Assembly: GCF_016093545.1 (NCBI RefSeq)
Contig: NZ_JADKYX010000015.1
Coordinates: 114,583 to 178,582 of the forward strand
Direction: 5' to 3'
Length of the DNA: 64,000 nt
Origin: Massilia rhizosphaerae
GTDB taxonomy: Bacteria; Pseudomonadota; Gammaproteobacteria; Burkholderiales; Burkholderiaceae_D
The position numbers were made by a program, and so were the translations under genes. The notes beneath the pieces are model-generated. The model saw nothing but the letters and a program-made list of their open reading frames with translations. It made no database searches and was not told where the DNA came from. Shown one piece after another: positions 34,292 through 42,031 of this stretch; the stretch's first letter is position 1; each line of letters starts with the position of its first letter.

Positions 34292-34358
34292 TGATGAGGA
34301 AAGACGGTTTTATCGATAGAAGGGCCGCAGCGACGACCGCTGCTGCGCACAGCCCTTT

Positions 34359-35135
34359 TTATGCGTGCTGTTCGTCCATGCGCAGGAGGCGGTTGATGAT
34401 GCCTCGTTCTTCGCGCGGCGAGAAGAAATAGGGGTAAAACGAACGTTCGGAAACGTTGTTATCGGCGGTGAACGTGCCGCCGAATTTCTGGATCTGCTCC
34501 GTCACGAATTCCAGATTGACCCGCAACAGGTAGGCCGGTGCCTCGACGCGCGGGTTGATTTTCAGTTCGCCCTCCTGGGTGAAGCCGAGCATGCGTTCGT
34601 AAAAACGGCGGTGGCGCGGATTCACTTCGATGACGATATCCGTGCAGTGATGGATGTCGCGGGCGTAGATCACGGCCAGGTGGAACAGGTTGGCCAACGA
34701 CGTTTTCGAGCGTACCGACGGGTCGAACGCGAGCTTCGTGAACTCACACAGGCGCGCGCCCAGGTTGCGGTGTACGTCCAGCTCCTCCTTGAAGATCTGG
34801 TCCGCCATCAGGCCGATCGGCGAGTCGATGCCGATTGTGAGCGTACCGACCACGTCACCCTTGTCGGTGGCGGTGAGAGTAATGCGATTCGGGTCGTCGT
34901 TGAATTGATGGGTGCCGGCATAACCGCGCCAGGCATACATCTTGTTGATCAGCATACTTGCCGAATTTCGCCCGTCCGCAGTATCGGTAAGCCGGATTCC
35001 ATACGAATCGTGGTTCACGATAACATCCTCATATTGCGAGGGCGTCATATTATCGCGATCACTAAAATCATGAGCGTCCGATAGGGATGCGGCCGAACCA
35101 CCCTCTGGATCCTTGAAATCGTCGAAAGTCGTCAT
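34359..35135 (-). CDS. FeeM-like N-acyl amino acid synthase (GNAT)
   Basis: A 258-residue protein. The GNAT core includes NKMYAWRGYAG, DKGDVVGTLTIGIDSP, a LCEFTKLAFDP strand and IEVNPRHRRFYERMLGF, closely resembling long-chain N-acyl amino acid synthases, which join an ACP-bound fatty acyl chain to an amino acid. Relatives are reported to be linked with PEP-CTERM/exosortase loci. The start at 35135 has GGGGA 8 nt upstream; the ATG at 35198 lies within a palindrome and a sigma-54-like element. It heads the operon of ThiF, nitroreductase and UGT genes. Confidence 0.85.
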   Translation of the reverse strand: MTTFDDFKDPEGGSAASLSDAHDFSDRDNMTPSQYEDVIVNHDSYGIRLTDTADGRNSASMLINKMYAWRGYAGTHQFNDDPNRITLTATDKGDVVGTLTIGIDSPIGLMADQIFKEELDVHRNLGARLCEFTKLAFDPSVRSKTSLANLFHLAVIYARDIHHCTDIVIEVNPRHRRFYERMLGFTQEGELKINPRVEAPAYLLRVNLEFVTEQIQKFGGTFTADNNVSERSFYPYFFSPREERGIINRLLRMDEQHA

Positions 35136-35196
35136 CGCAGGATTCCCCAATTGTTTGAAAACGTCCGCGTGCGGCGAACGGAAGTTCTGGTAGCCC

Positions 35197-35220
35197 ATGC
35201 CCTGGCCGTGCCGGGCATGG
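35197..35220 (-). promoter_or_regulatory. Palindrome with weak sigma-54-like element before the FeeM-like gene
   Basis: On the minus strand CCATGCCC (35220-35213) and GGGCATGG form an 8-bp inverted repeat. Inside it CGGCACG-GCCA-GGGCA keeps the GG-N10-GC spacing and the GGCACG box, but lacks TT before GC. The predicted start would be near 35187, 52 nt before the chosen ATG. Confidence 0.35.
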
Positions 35221-35253
35221 ATTATTATTTATTTATTAATGTATATTAGCTTC

Positions 35254-38034
35254 TTACAAAGTCTTTAGCAACGCGCGCGCTGCATCGGCCTGGGCGAACG
35301 ATTTATCGGTCGCGAGGAGCTTGTCGAGCTCCTTGCGCGCGCCCGCCTTGTCGCCCGATTTGCTCAGGCCGACGGCCAGGTGGTAGCGCACTTCCGACGA
35401 GTTCGGCGCCATGCTGCTGGCCTTCTGCAGCAGCGGCAGCCCGCGGCTCGTATTGCCTTGTTCCACCAGCAGCCAGCCCAGCGTGTCCATGATGCCGGGG
35501 CTGTTATCGGCCAGTTTATACGCCTGCTCGGCGGTTGCCAGGGCGCGCGGATCTTTTTCTTGTTGGTACGCATACGCCAGGTTGTTCAGCGCCGCCGCGT
35601 TGTTCGGGGTGCGCTTGACGACGCCTTCCAGGCGCGCGATCGCGGCCTTGTAATCCTTGGCGGCCAACTCGTTCTCCGCCACGTACATGCCGATCAGGAC
35701 GTCATTCGGATGGTCCTTGAGCCACTGGGCCGCGCGCGCCTGCGCTTCCTTGCCCTTGCCGGCCAGCGTCATGGCCTGCAGGGATTTCACGAGGATTTCC
35801 GGCGCCTTGGCGAGCGACAGCGCCTTGTCGTACGCCGGCAGGGCTTGCGCCGGCTTTTTCTGCGCCATCAGCACGTCGCCTTCCGTCGCATAGCCGACGG
35901 GCGACTTGTCGTTGGCCTTCTGGATCTGGCGGGCCAGCGCCAGCGCTTCGTCCGGGTGACCCATGCGCATGGCCAGCTCGACCTGGGCCAGGCGGGCGGG
36001 AATCAGGTCGGGCTGCAGGTCGATGGCGCGCTTGAGGTCCTCTTCCGCAGCAGTATTGTTCTGCATCAGCATGTGTACGCCGGCCAAGCGCAGGTGCGGC
36101 GCGGCCGATTTCGGCACGAGGTTGACCAGCTTGCTGTAGGTTTCCAGCGCGCCGGCCGTGTCCTTGCTGGCGATCTGGGCCTGGCCCAGCAGTTCCACCA
36201 GCTCAGGATTGGTCGGATTGGCGGTCTGGAATTTGCGCGCCAGGAGCACGGCTTTCTGTACCTGCCCGGTACGCAGGTAGTGCCTGCCGAGCGTGATCGC
36301 GGGGTTGACGGCGTTCGGATTCGCATTGCTGGCCTTTTCGAACCACGACGTCGCCTCGTCGGTATGGTTCTGCATCAATGCCAGCTCGCCCAGGGCGCGC
36401 ATCGCGTCCGCATTGTTCGGTTCCTTCTGCAGGACTTTTTCGTAGCGCTGCTTGGCGGCGTCGGGTTTCTTCTCGACGAGGTCCAGGCGCGCCAGGTTCT
36501 GCACGGCCGGGATGAAGGTCGGCTGCAGCGCGACAGCCTTGTCCAGCGCGGCGCGGGCGGCGGGAATGTCGCCCTTCACCATATTGACCGCACCCCGCAG
36601 CGTCAGCACCTGGGGATTCTCGGGTTGCTGCTTCTCGAGGGCGTCGACGGCGGCCAGCGCCTTGTCGTAATGCTTGAGGCTCATTTCCGTCTGGACCAGC
36701 GCCATCGTGGCGTGCGCCGACTTGGGATCGAGCTCCGTGGCCATTTCCAGTTGGGACAGGCCACCCGCCTGGTCGCCCTGGGCCAGCTTGGACAGGCCGA
36801 GCGACGTGCGCAGGCCGGCCGCCTTCGGCGCCAGCGCCGTGGCTTTTTCCAGATAGGCGCTGGCTTTGTTGAAATCATGCACCTGCATATAGGTTTCGCC
36901 AGCCAGGGCCAGGACCTGCGGGTCGTCCGCCGCGCTCTTCAGCGCCGGTGCCAGGGTGGCGGCGGCATCGTTCGGCTGGGCGCTCTTGAGCTGGACCTGG
37001 GCCAGCAGCTTGCGGGCGTAGACGTCGTTCGGATTGCTTTCCAGGTACTTGCGCAGATGCTGGTCGGCCTGTTCCAGGGAGCCGAGATTCAGCTCGGATG
37101 CGCCCGTCAGCAGGATGCTGGGCATATGGTCGGGCGCAACTTTCAGCACGCGCTGCAGGGCGTCCAGGGAGGCCTGGTATTTGCCTTGCGAGAATTCGTA
37201 CAGCGCGCGGGTGTACGTGACGAGCAGATTGCCCGGCGCATTTTTCTCGGCGGCAGCAATTTCCGCTTTCGCATCGGGGAACTTGCCGCGCGTGATGTCG
37301 ATGTACGCTTTTTCGATATGGGCGGTCCGGTGGTGCGGATTCAGGGCCAGTGCCTGGTCGAACGCGGCGATCGCCTCGTCGGCCTTGCCCTGCGTGCGCA
37401 GCATGGTGCCGTGGGCCATGAAGACTTCCGGATTCTTGGGATCCTTGGCCACCGCTTCATCGATATAGCGCGAGGCGGCATCCCTGTCCTGCTTGACGAT
37501 CGAGTAGCGCGCCAGGCCGAGCAGGGCGTCGCCCGAATTGGCATTCAGTGCCAGCGCCTGGTCGTACGCCTGCTTGGCGTCGTCGGCCTTGTCGGTCGCC
37601 AGCAGGGCGTCGCCGCGCAGCGTCAGCAGCGATGCCGACTTGGCGGCGACCTCGGGCGTGATCTCGTCGAGGATTTCCTTGAACTTGCCTTGCTGCGACA
37701 TCGCCTTGGCCAGCAGGGGCAGGACGCGGTCGGCCGCGATACCGCTCGCGCGGGCCTTGCGGAATTCCTTTTCGGCCGACGGAAAGTCGCCCATGCCGAG
37801 TTCCAGCGTGCCCAGTTCGATGCGCGCTTCACCGTTTTGCGGGCTTTTTTCGACGGCATTCTTAAGTTGGATCAGTGCCGACTTCAGGTCACCCTTTTGC
37901 TGATACTGTTTGGCATCCGCCAGCAACTGTTCGGTCGATTGCGTGGAGCGACCACAGGCGGACAGACCGGCTACTAAGGCAGCGCCGGACAGGATGGCAG
38001 CGGTAAGTTTGAGCTTGTTCGGGTGACGCGGCAT
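35254..38034 (-). CDS. prsT: PEP-CTERM system TPR-repeat lipoprotein PrsT
   Basis: A 926-residue protein with an N-terminal lipoprotein signal (LVAGLSACG) followed by more than twenty tetratricopeptide repeats covering almost the whole length. The size and repeats match PrsT (TIGR02917 type), found next to prsK/prsR in XrtA genomes. It probably acts as a periplasmic or outer-membrane scaffold for EPS or PEP-CTERM protein assembly. The start at 38034 follows GAGGAA. Here prsK and prsR are not adjacent: the upstream gene is an unrelated small protein. It has its own AT-rich leader (38035-38212). Confidence 0.93.
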   Translation of the reverse strand: MPRHPNKLKLTAAILSGAALVAGLSACGRSTQSTEQLLADAKQYQQKGDLKSALIQLKNAVEKSPQNGEARIELGTLELGMGDFPSAEKEFRKARASGIAADRVLPLLAKAMSQQGKFKEILDEITPEVAAKSASLLTLRGDALLATDKADDAKQAYDQALALNANSGDALLGLARYSIVKQDRDAASRYIDEAVAKDPKNPEVFMAHGTMLRTQGKADEAIAAFDQALALNPHHRTAHIEKAYIDITRGKFPDAKAEIAAAEKNAPGNLLVTYTRALYEFSQGKYQASLDALQRVLKVAPDHMPSILLTGASELNLGSLEQADQHLRKYLESNPNDVYARKLLAQVQLKSAQPNDAAATLAPALKSAADDPQVLALAGETYMQVHDFNKASAYLEKATALAPKAAGLRTSLGLSKLAQGDQAGGLSQLEMATELDPKSAHATMALVQTEMSLKHYDKALAAVDALEKQQPENPQVLTLRGAVNMVKGDIPAARAALDKAVALQPTFIPAVQNLARLDLVEKKPDAAKQRYEKVLQKEPNNADAMRALGELALMQNHTDEATSWFEKASNANPNAVNPAITLGRHYLRTGQVQKAVLLARKFQTANPTNPELVELLGQAQIASKDTAGALETYSKLVNLVPKSAAPHLRLAGVHMLMQNNTAAEEDLKRAIDLQPDLIPARLAQVELAMRMGHPDEALALARQIQKANDKSPVGYATEGDVLMAQKKPAQALPAYDKALSLAKAPEILVKSLQAMTLAGKGKEAQARAAQWLKDHPNDVLIGMYVAENELAAKDYKAAIARLEGVVKRTPNNAAALNNLAYAYQQEKDPRALATAEQAYKLADNSPGIMDTLGWLLVEQGNTSRGLPLLQKASSMAPNSSEVRYHLAVGLSKSGDKAGARKELDKLLATDKSFAQADAARALLKTL

Positions 38035-38187
38035 CTGGAATTCCTCAGGATATGATCGTAACCGCATTTATGTGCGGATTCCTCTTCAACAATAATACCT
38101 GAAGGAATACTAATAAAGCCGCACAAGTTCGACGTCTTGTTGCAAATCCCCCCATCAAAGTGGTGGAAGTTTCCTCCTTCTCGCGCG

Positions 38188-38202
38188 ATATTTCGAGAAT
38201 AT
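38188..38202. promoter_or_regulatory. Dyad in the prsT upstream region
   Basis: ATATT-TCGAG-AATAT is a perfect 5-bp-arm dyad next to TTGTCA on the minus strand, about 155 bp before the prsT start. It may be an operator; no partner site was seen. Confidence 0.25.
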
Positions 38203-38212
38203 GACAACCATA

Positions 38213-38533
38213 TTACTTCTCCGGGTCGTCACTGCCCTTGCGCAGGCGGCTCAGCAGGGCTTCCACGTTGTCGCCGACCGGTAAACCGTGGCGACGTAAT
38301 AATTGCACGTGCAATACGAGATTCTCGAGCACGAGCTTGGCCGACACGGCCAGCAGGGTCATCAGGCGATCTTCGGTGCTGAAGTTCTCCATCGACGCGG
38401 CCATCTCGCACAGGTGGTTGGCGACCAGCTCGCGCAGGTCGTCCTCGGGGAAGGGCAGGTCCGCGAAGTCGATCGGATCTTCCTGTTCGACTTCGCGCAT
38501 GAGGGCGGCAAGTTGTTGCGGTTGGATTGGCAT
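38213..38533 (-). CDS. Small helical protein of unknown function
   Basis: A 106-residue acidic, mostly helical protein with the segment DFADLPFPEDDLRELVANHLCEM. There is no signal peptide, membrane segment or known motif. The start has a GGAG box. It lies 40 bp after the IcmF stop on the same strand, so it may be expressed from that transcript. Function not assigned. Confidence 0.75.
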   Translation of the reverse strand: MPIQPQQLAALMREVEQEDPIDFADLPFPEDDLRELVANHLCEMAASMENFSTEDRLMTLLAVSAKLVLENLVLHVQLLRRHGLPVGDNVEALLSRLRKGSDDPEK

Positions 38534-38573
38534 GCGTGGCTCCGTGATCGTCCCGGAACCATTCTACCGGGGC

Positions 38574-41500
38574 TCACATATTGCGACGATATTGTCCGCC
38601 GACCTCGAACAGCGCCGTCGTGATCTGGCCCAAGGAACAGACGCGCACGGCATCCATCAGGCGCGCGAACACGTTGTCGTTGTCGATGGAGGCCTGTTGC
38701 AGCGCGGCCAGCGCGGCCGGCGCTTCGTCCGCGTGGCGCTGGTGGAAGTCGTCCAGGCGCCGCAGCTGGGACTGCTTCTCGTCGTCCGTGGAGCGCGCCA
38801 GCTCGATCGTCGCCGGCGCCGTGGCGCCCTTCGGATTGCGGAAGGTGTTGACGCCGATGATGGGCAGGCTGCCATCGTGCTTGCGGTGCTCGTACAGCAT
38901 CGACTCTTCCTGGATCTTGCCGCGCTGGTAGCCCGTTTCCATCGCACCGAGCACGCCGCCGCGCTCGGCGATGCGCTCGAATTCCTGCAGCACGGCTTCC
39001 TCGACGAGGTCCGTAAGTTCTTCCAGGATGAACGAGCCCTGGTTCGGGTTCTCGTTCTTGGCCAGGCCCCATTCGCGGTTGATGATCAGCTGGATGGCCA
39101 GGGCGCGGCGCACGGATTCGTCGGTCGGCGTCGTGATCGCCTCGTCGTAGGCGTTCGTGTGCAGCGAGTTGCAGTTGTCGTAGATCGCGATCAGCGCCTG
39201 CAAGGTGGTGCGGATGTCGTTGAAGTCGATTTCCTGCGCGTGCAGCGAGCGGCCCGACGTCTGGATGTGGTACTTCAGTTTTTGCGAGCGGTCGTTGGCG
39301 CCGTACTTGTCGCGCATCGCAACGGCCCAGATCCGGCGCGCCACGCGGCCCAGCACCGTGTACTCCGGGTCCATGCCGTTGCTGAAGAAGAACGACAGGT
39401 TCGGCGCGAAGTCGTCGATGTGCATGCCGCGCGCCAGGTACGCTTCGACGAAGGTGAAACCGTTCGACAGCGTGAAGGCAAGCTGCGAGATCGGATTCGC
39501 GCCCGCTTCCGCGATGTGGTAGCCGGAGATCGACACCGAGTAGAAATTGCGCACCTGGTTCTGCACGAAATATTCCTGGATGTCGCCCATCACCTTCAGC
39601 GAGAACTCCGTCGAGAAGATGCAGGTGTTCTGGCCCTGGTCTTCCTTGAGGATGTCCGCCTGCACCGTGCCGCGCACGTTGGCCAGCACCCAGGCGCGGA
39701 TCTTGGCGGTTTCGTCGGCGTTCGGCTTGCGGCCGTGGTCGCGTTCGAACTTGTCCATCTGCTGGTCGATCGCGGTGTTCATGAACATCGCGAGGATGGT
39801 CGGCGCCGGGCCGTTGATCGTCATCGACACGCTGGTGGCAGGGCTGCACAAATCAAAACCGTCGTACAGCACCTTCATGTCGTCCAGGGTCGCGATCGAC
39901 ACGCCGGAGTTGCCCACTTTACCGTAGATATCCGGCCGCAGCGCCGGATCGGCGCCGTACAGCGTCACGGAGTCGAATGCCGTCGACAGGCGCTTCGCGT
40001 CCATGCCCTGCGAGACGAGCTTGAAGCGGCGGTTCGTGCGGAACGCGTCGCCTTCGCCGGCGAACATGCGGGTCGGATCCTCGCCTTCGCGTTTAAAGGG
40101 GAACACGCCGGCCGTGTACGGGAACGCGCCCGGGACGTTTTCCAGCATCAGGAAGCGCAGGATCTCGCCATGGTCTTCGAAGCGGGGCAGGGCGACCTTG
40201 CGCACCTTGTTGCCGGACAGCGTCGTGTAGGTGAGGTTCGTGCGGATTTCCTTGTCGCGGATTTTCACGACGTGTTCGTCGCCCGAGTACGTGGCCTGCA
40301 ACTGCGGCCAGGCCGCGAGCAGTTTTTTGGCCTCGCCTTCCATCGCGTTCTCGCGCTCCACGATCAGGTCGTCCAGGACCACGTCACGGTTCGCGGCGGC
40401 CAGCATGCGCTTCGTTTCCGTCAACTGCTGGCGCTCGCGCGCGAGTTTTACTTGCCGGCCCACGTTGCGGTGATAGCCGCGCACCGTGTCCGCGATTTCG
40501 GCCAGGTAGCGCGTGCGCGCGGGCGGCACGATCACGTTCTTGCCGCTCGAGTATTTGGCGGCCGGTTTCGGCAGCTTCGGCGTTTCCGTTTGCAGGCCAA
40601 ATTCGGCCAGCGCCGGCAGCAGGCCGAGGTACAGCGCGGTCACGCCGTCGTCGTTGAAGCGCGACGCCTGCGTGCCGTAGACGGGCATCTCGTCCGGCGA
40701 CTTGCTCCACGATTCCTTGTTGCGCTGGACCTGCTTGGCCACGTCGCGCAACGCGTCCTGGGCGCCCTTGCGGTCGAACTTGTTGATGGCGATGAAGTCC
40801 GCGAAGTCCAGCATGTCGATCTTCTCGAGCTGCGACGCGGCGCCGAATTCCGGCGTCATCACGTACATCGACACGTCCACGTGCGGCACGATGGCCGCGT
40901 CGCCCTGGCCGATGCCCGACGTCTCGACGATGACGAGATCGAAGCCCGCCACCTTGCACGCGGCGATCACGCTGGGGAGCTCCTGCGAGATTTCCGATCC
41001 GGCTTCGCGCGTGGCCAGCGAGCGCATGAACACGCGCGCCCGCATTTCACCATCCTTGGTCCACGGATTGATCGCATTCATGCGGATACGGTCGCCGAGC
41101 AAAGCGCCGCCGGATTTGCGGCGCGACGGGTCGATCGAGATCACGGCGATGTTCAGGCGGTCGCCCTGGTCGAGGCGCATGCGGCGGATGAGTTCATCCG
41201 TCAGCGACGATTTGCCGGCGCCGCCCGTGCCCGTGATGCCCAGCACCGGAACCTCGAGGCCTTCGGCCGTGTCCATGATGCGCTTGCGCAGCTCGGCGGA
41301 CGCCTTGCCGTTTTCCAGCGCCGTGATCAGTTGCGCGAGCGGGCGGTGGCGCTGCTCGATCGGTCCCGTCTGCAGCGGCTCGAGCGTGGTCGGCGCATAC
41401 GGCGACAAGTCGACGTCGCACGCTTCCAGCATCGAGCGGATCATGCCGACGAGACCCATGCGTTGCCCGTCTTCCGGCGAGAAGATGCGCGCGACGCCAT

Positions 41501-41873
41501 ACGCGTGCAGTTCTTCGATCTCGTGCGGTACGATGACGCCGCCGCCGCCGCCGAACACCTTGATGTGGGCACCGCCGCGCTGGCGCAGCAGGTCGATCAT
41601 GTATTTGAAATATTCGACGTGGCCGCCCTGGTAGCTGGAGATGGCGATGCCCTGCACGTCCTCGGCCAGCGCGGCGGTGACGACGTCGTCGACCGAGCGG
41701 TTGTGGCCCAGGTGCACGACTTCGGCGCCGTTCGCCTGCAGGATGCGGCGCATGATGTTGATCGAGGCGTCGTGGCCGTCGAACAGCGAGGCGGCGGTGA
41801 CGAAACGGACTTTATTGGACAGTTTTGCGTGCTCCGGCAGGTCGAGCTTGGCGGCGGACGTGATGTCGTTCAT
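38574..41873 (-). CDS. icmF: Fused isobutyryl-CoA mutase IcmF
   Basis: A 1099-residue fusion in the IcmF order. Residues about 20-150 form the B12-binding domain (FDGHDASINIMRRIL). About 205-400 is the MeaB-like GTPase chaperone with GITGTGGAGKSS, IAVISIDPSRRKSGG and NKFD. About 540-1099 is the mutase catalytic domain (NVPGAFPYTAGVFPF, ISGYHIAEAGANP). It interconverts isobutyryl-CoA and butyryl-CoA (or isovaleryl- and pivalyl-CoA) using adenosylcobalamin. It follows the indolepyruvate oxidoreductase gene, suggesting joint amino-acid catabolism. A TTGACGTTTACG-type site lies upstream. Confidence 0.95.
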   Translation of the reverse strand: MNDITSAAKLDLPEHAKLSNKVRFVTAASLFDGHDASINIMRRILQANGAEVVHLGHNRSVDDVVTAALAEDVQGIAISSYQGGHVEYFKYMIDLLRQRGGAHIKVFGGGGGVIVPHEIEELHAYGVARIFSPEDGQRMGLVGMIRSMLEACDVDLSPYAPTTLEPLQTGPIEQRHRPLAQLITALENGKASAELRKRIMDTAEGLEVPVLGITGTGGAGKSSLTDELIRRMRLDQGDRLNIAVISIDPSRRKSGGALLGDRIRMNAINPWTKDGEMRARVFMRSLATREAGSEISQELPSVIAACKVAGFDLVIVETSGIGQGDAAIVPHVDVSMYVMTPEFGAASQLEKIDMLDFADFIAINKFDRKGAQDALRDVAKQVQRNKESWSKSPDEMPVYGTQASRFNDDGVTALYLGLLPALAEFGLQTETPKLPKPAAKYSSGKNVIVPPARTRYLAEIADTVRGYHRNVGRQVKLARERQQLTETKRMLAAANRDVVLDDLIVERENAMEGEAKKLLAAWPQLQATYSGDEHVVKIRDKEIRTNLTYTTLSGNKVRKVALPRFEDHGEILRFLMLENVPGAFPYTAGVFPFKREGEDPTRMFAGEGDAFRTNRRFKLVSQGMDAKRLSTAFDSVTLYGADPALRPDIYGKVGNSGVSIATLDDMKVLYDGFDLCSPATSVSMTINGPAPTILAMFMNTAIDQQMDKFERDHGRKPNADETAKIRAWVLANVRGTVQADILKEDQGQNTCIFSTEFSLKVMGDIQEYFVQNQVRNFYSVSISGYHIAEAGANPISQLAFTLSNGFTFVEAYLARGMHIDDFAPNLSFFFSNGMDPEYTVLGRVARRIWAVAMRDKYGANDRSQKLKYHIQTSGRSLHAQEIDFNDIRTTLQALIAIYDNCNSLHTNAYDEAITTPTDESVRRALAIQLIINREWGLAKNENPNQGSFILEELTDLVEEAVLQEFERIAERGGVLGAMETGYQRGKIQEESMLYEHRKHDGSLPIIGVNTFRNPKGATAPATIELARSTDDEKQSQLRRLDDFHQRHADEAPAALAALQQASIDNDNVFARLMDAVRVCSLGQITTALFEVGGQYRRNM

Positions 41874-41923
41874 GGTGTTCCTTGGAAAACGGAAGCGAAC
41901 TTGTGGTTCTTTGTACGGTATAT

Positions 41924-41941
41924 GACGTTAACGTAAACGTC
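41924..41941 (-). promoter_or_regulatory. ACGT-rich dyad upstream of icmF (LiuR-box-like)
   Basis: The minus strand reads TTGACGTTTACGTTAA and is followed by CGTC, so GACGTT and AACGTC form an imperfect dyad. It resembles, from memory, the motif of the MerR-type regulator LiuR of branched-chain amino acid catabolism. A related TTGACGTATACG occurs at 45726-45737. Confidence 0.4.
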
Positions 41942-41962
41942 AAGAATGTGTCATGGGGTGTT

Positions 41963-42027
41963 TGGTGGGCACGGGGTGCCCACCCTACGGCAAACGTAAA
42001 GGTAGGGTGGGCACCCCGTGCCCACCA
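41963..42027. repeat. REPIN-like perfect inverted repeat
   Basis: Two 26-bp arms (41963-41988 and 42002-42027) are perfect complements around a 13-nt loop. The arm core is GGTGGGCACGGGGTGCCCACC, itself partly palindromic. It looks like a paired REP element, between the oxidoreductase stop (42032) and icmF. It may stabilise or end the upstream mRNA. Confidence 0.88.
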
Positions 42028-42031
42028 TGCG

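Noticed and set aside
34292..34358. Hairpin AAGGGC...GCCCTT between the FeeM-like and ThiF genes as a terminator
   Set aside because: The T-run is on the strand opposite to transcription of the operon, so it would not end the minus-strand transcript.
35136..35198. ATG at 35198 as the start of the FeeM-like protein
   Set aside because: It lies inside a palindrome and a sigma-54-like element and has almost no spacing to a ribosome-binding site; ATG 35135 has GGGGA at proper distance.
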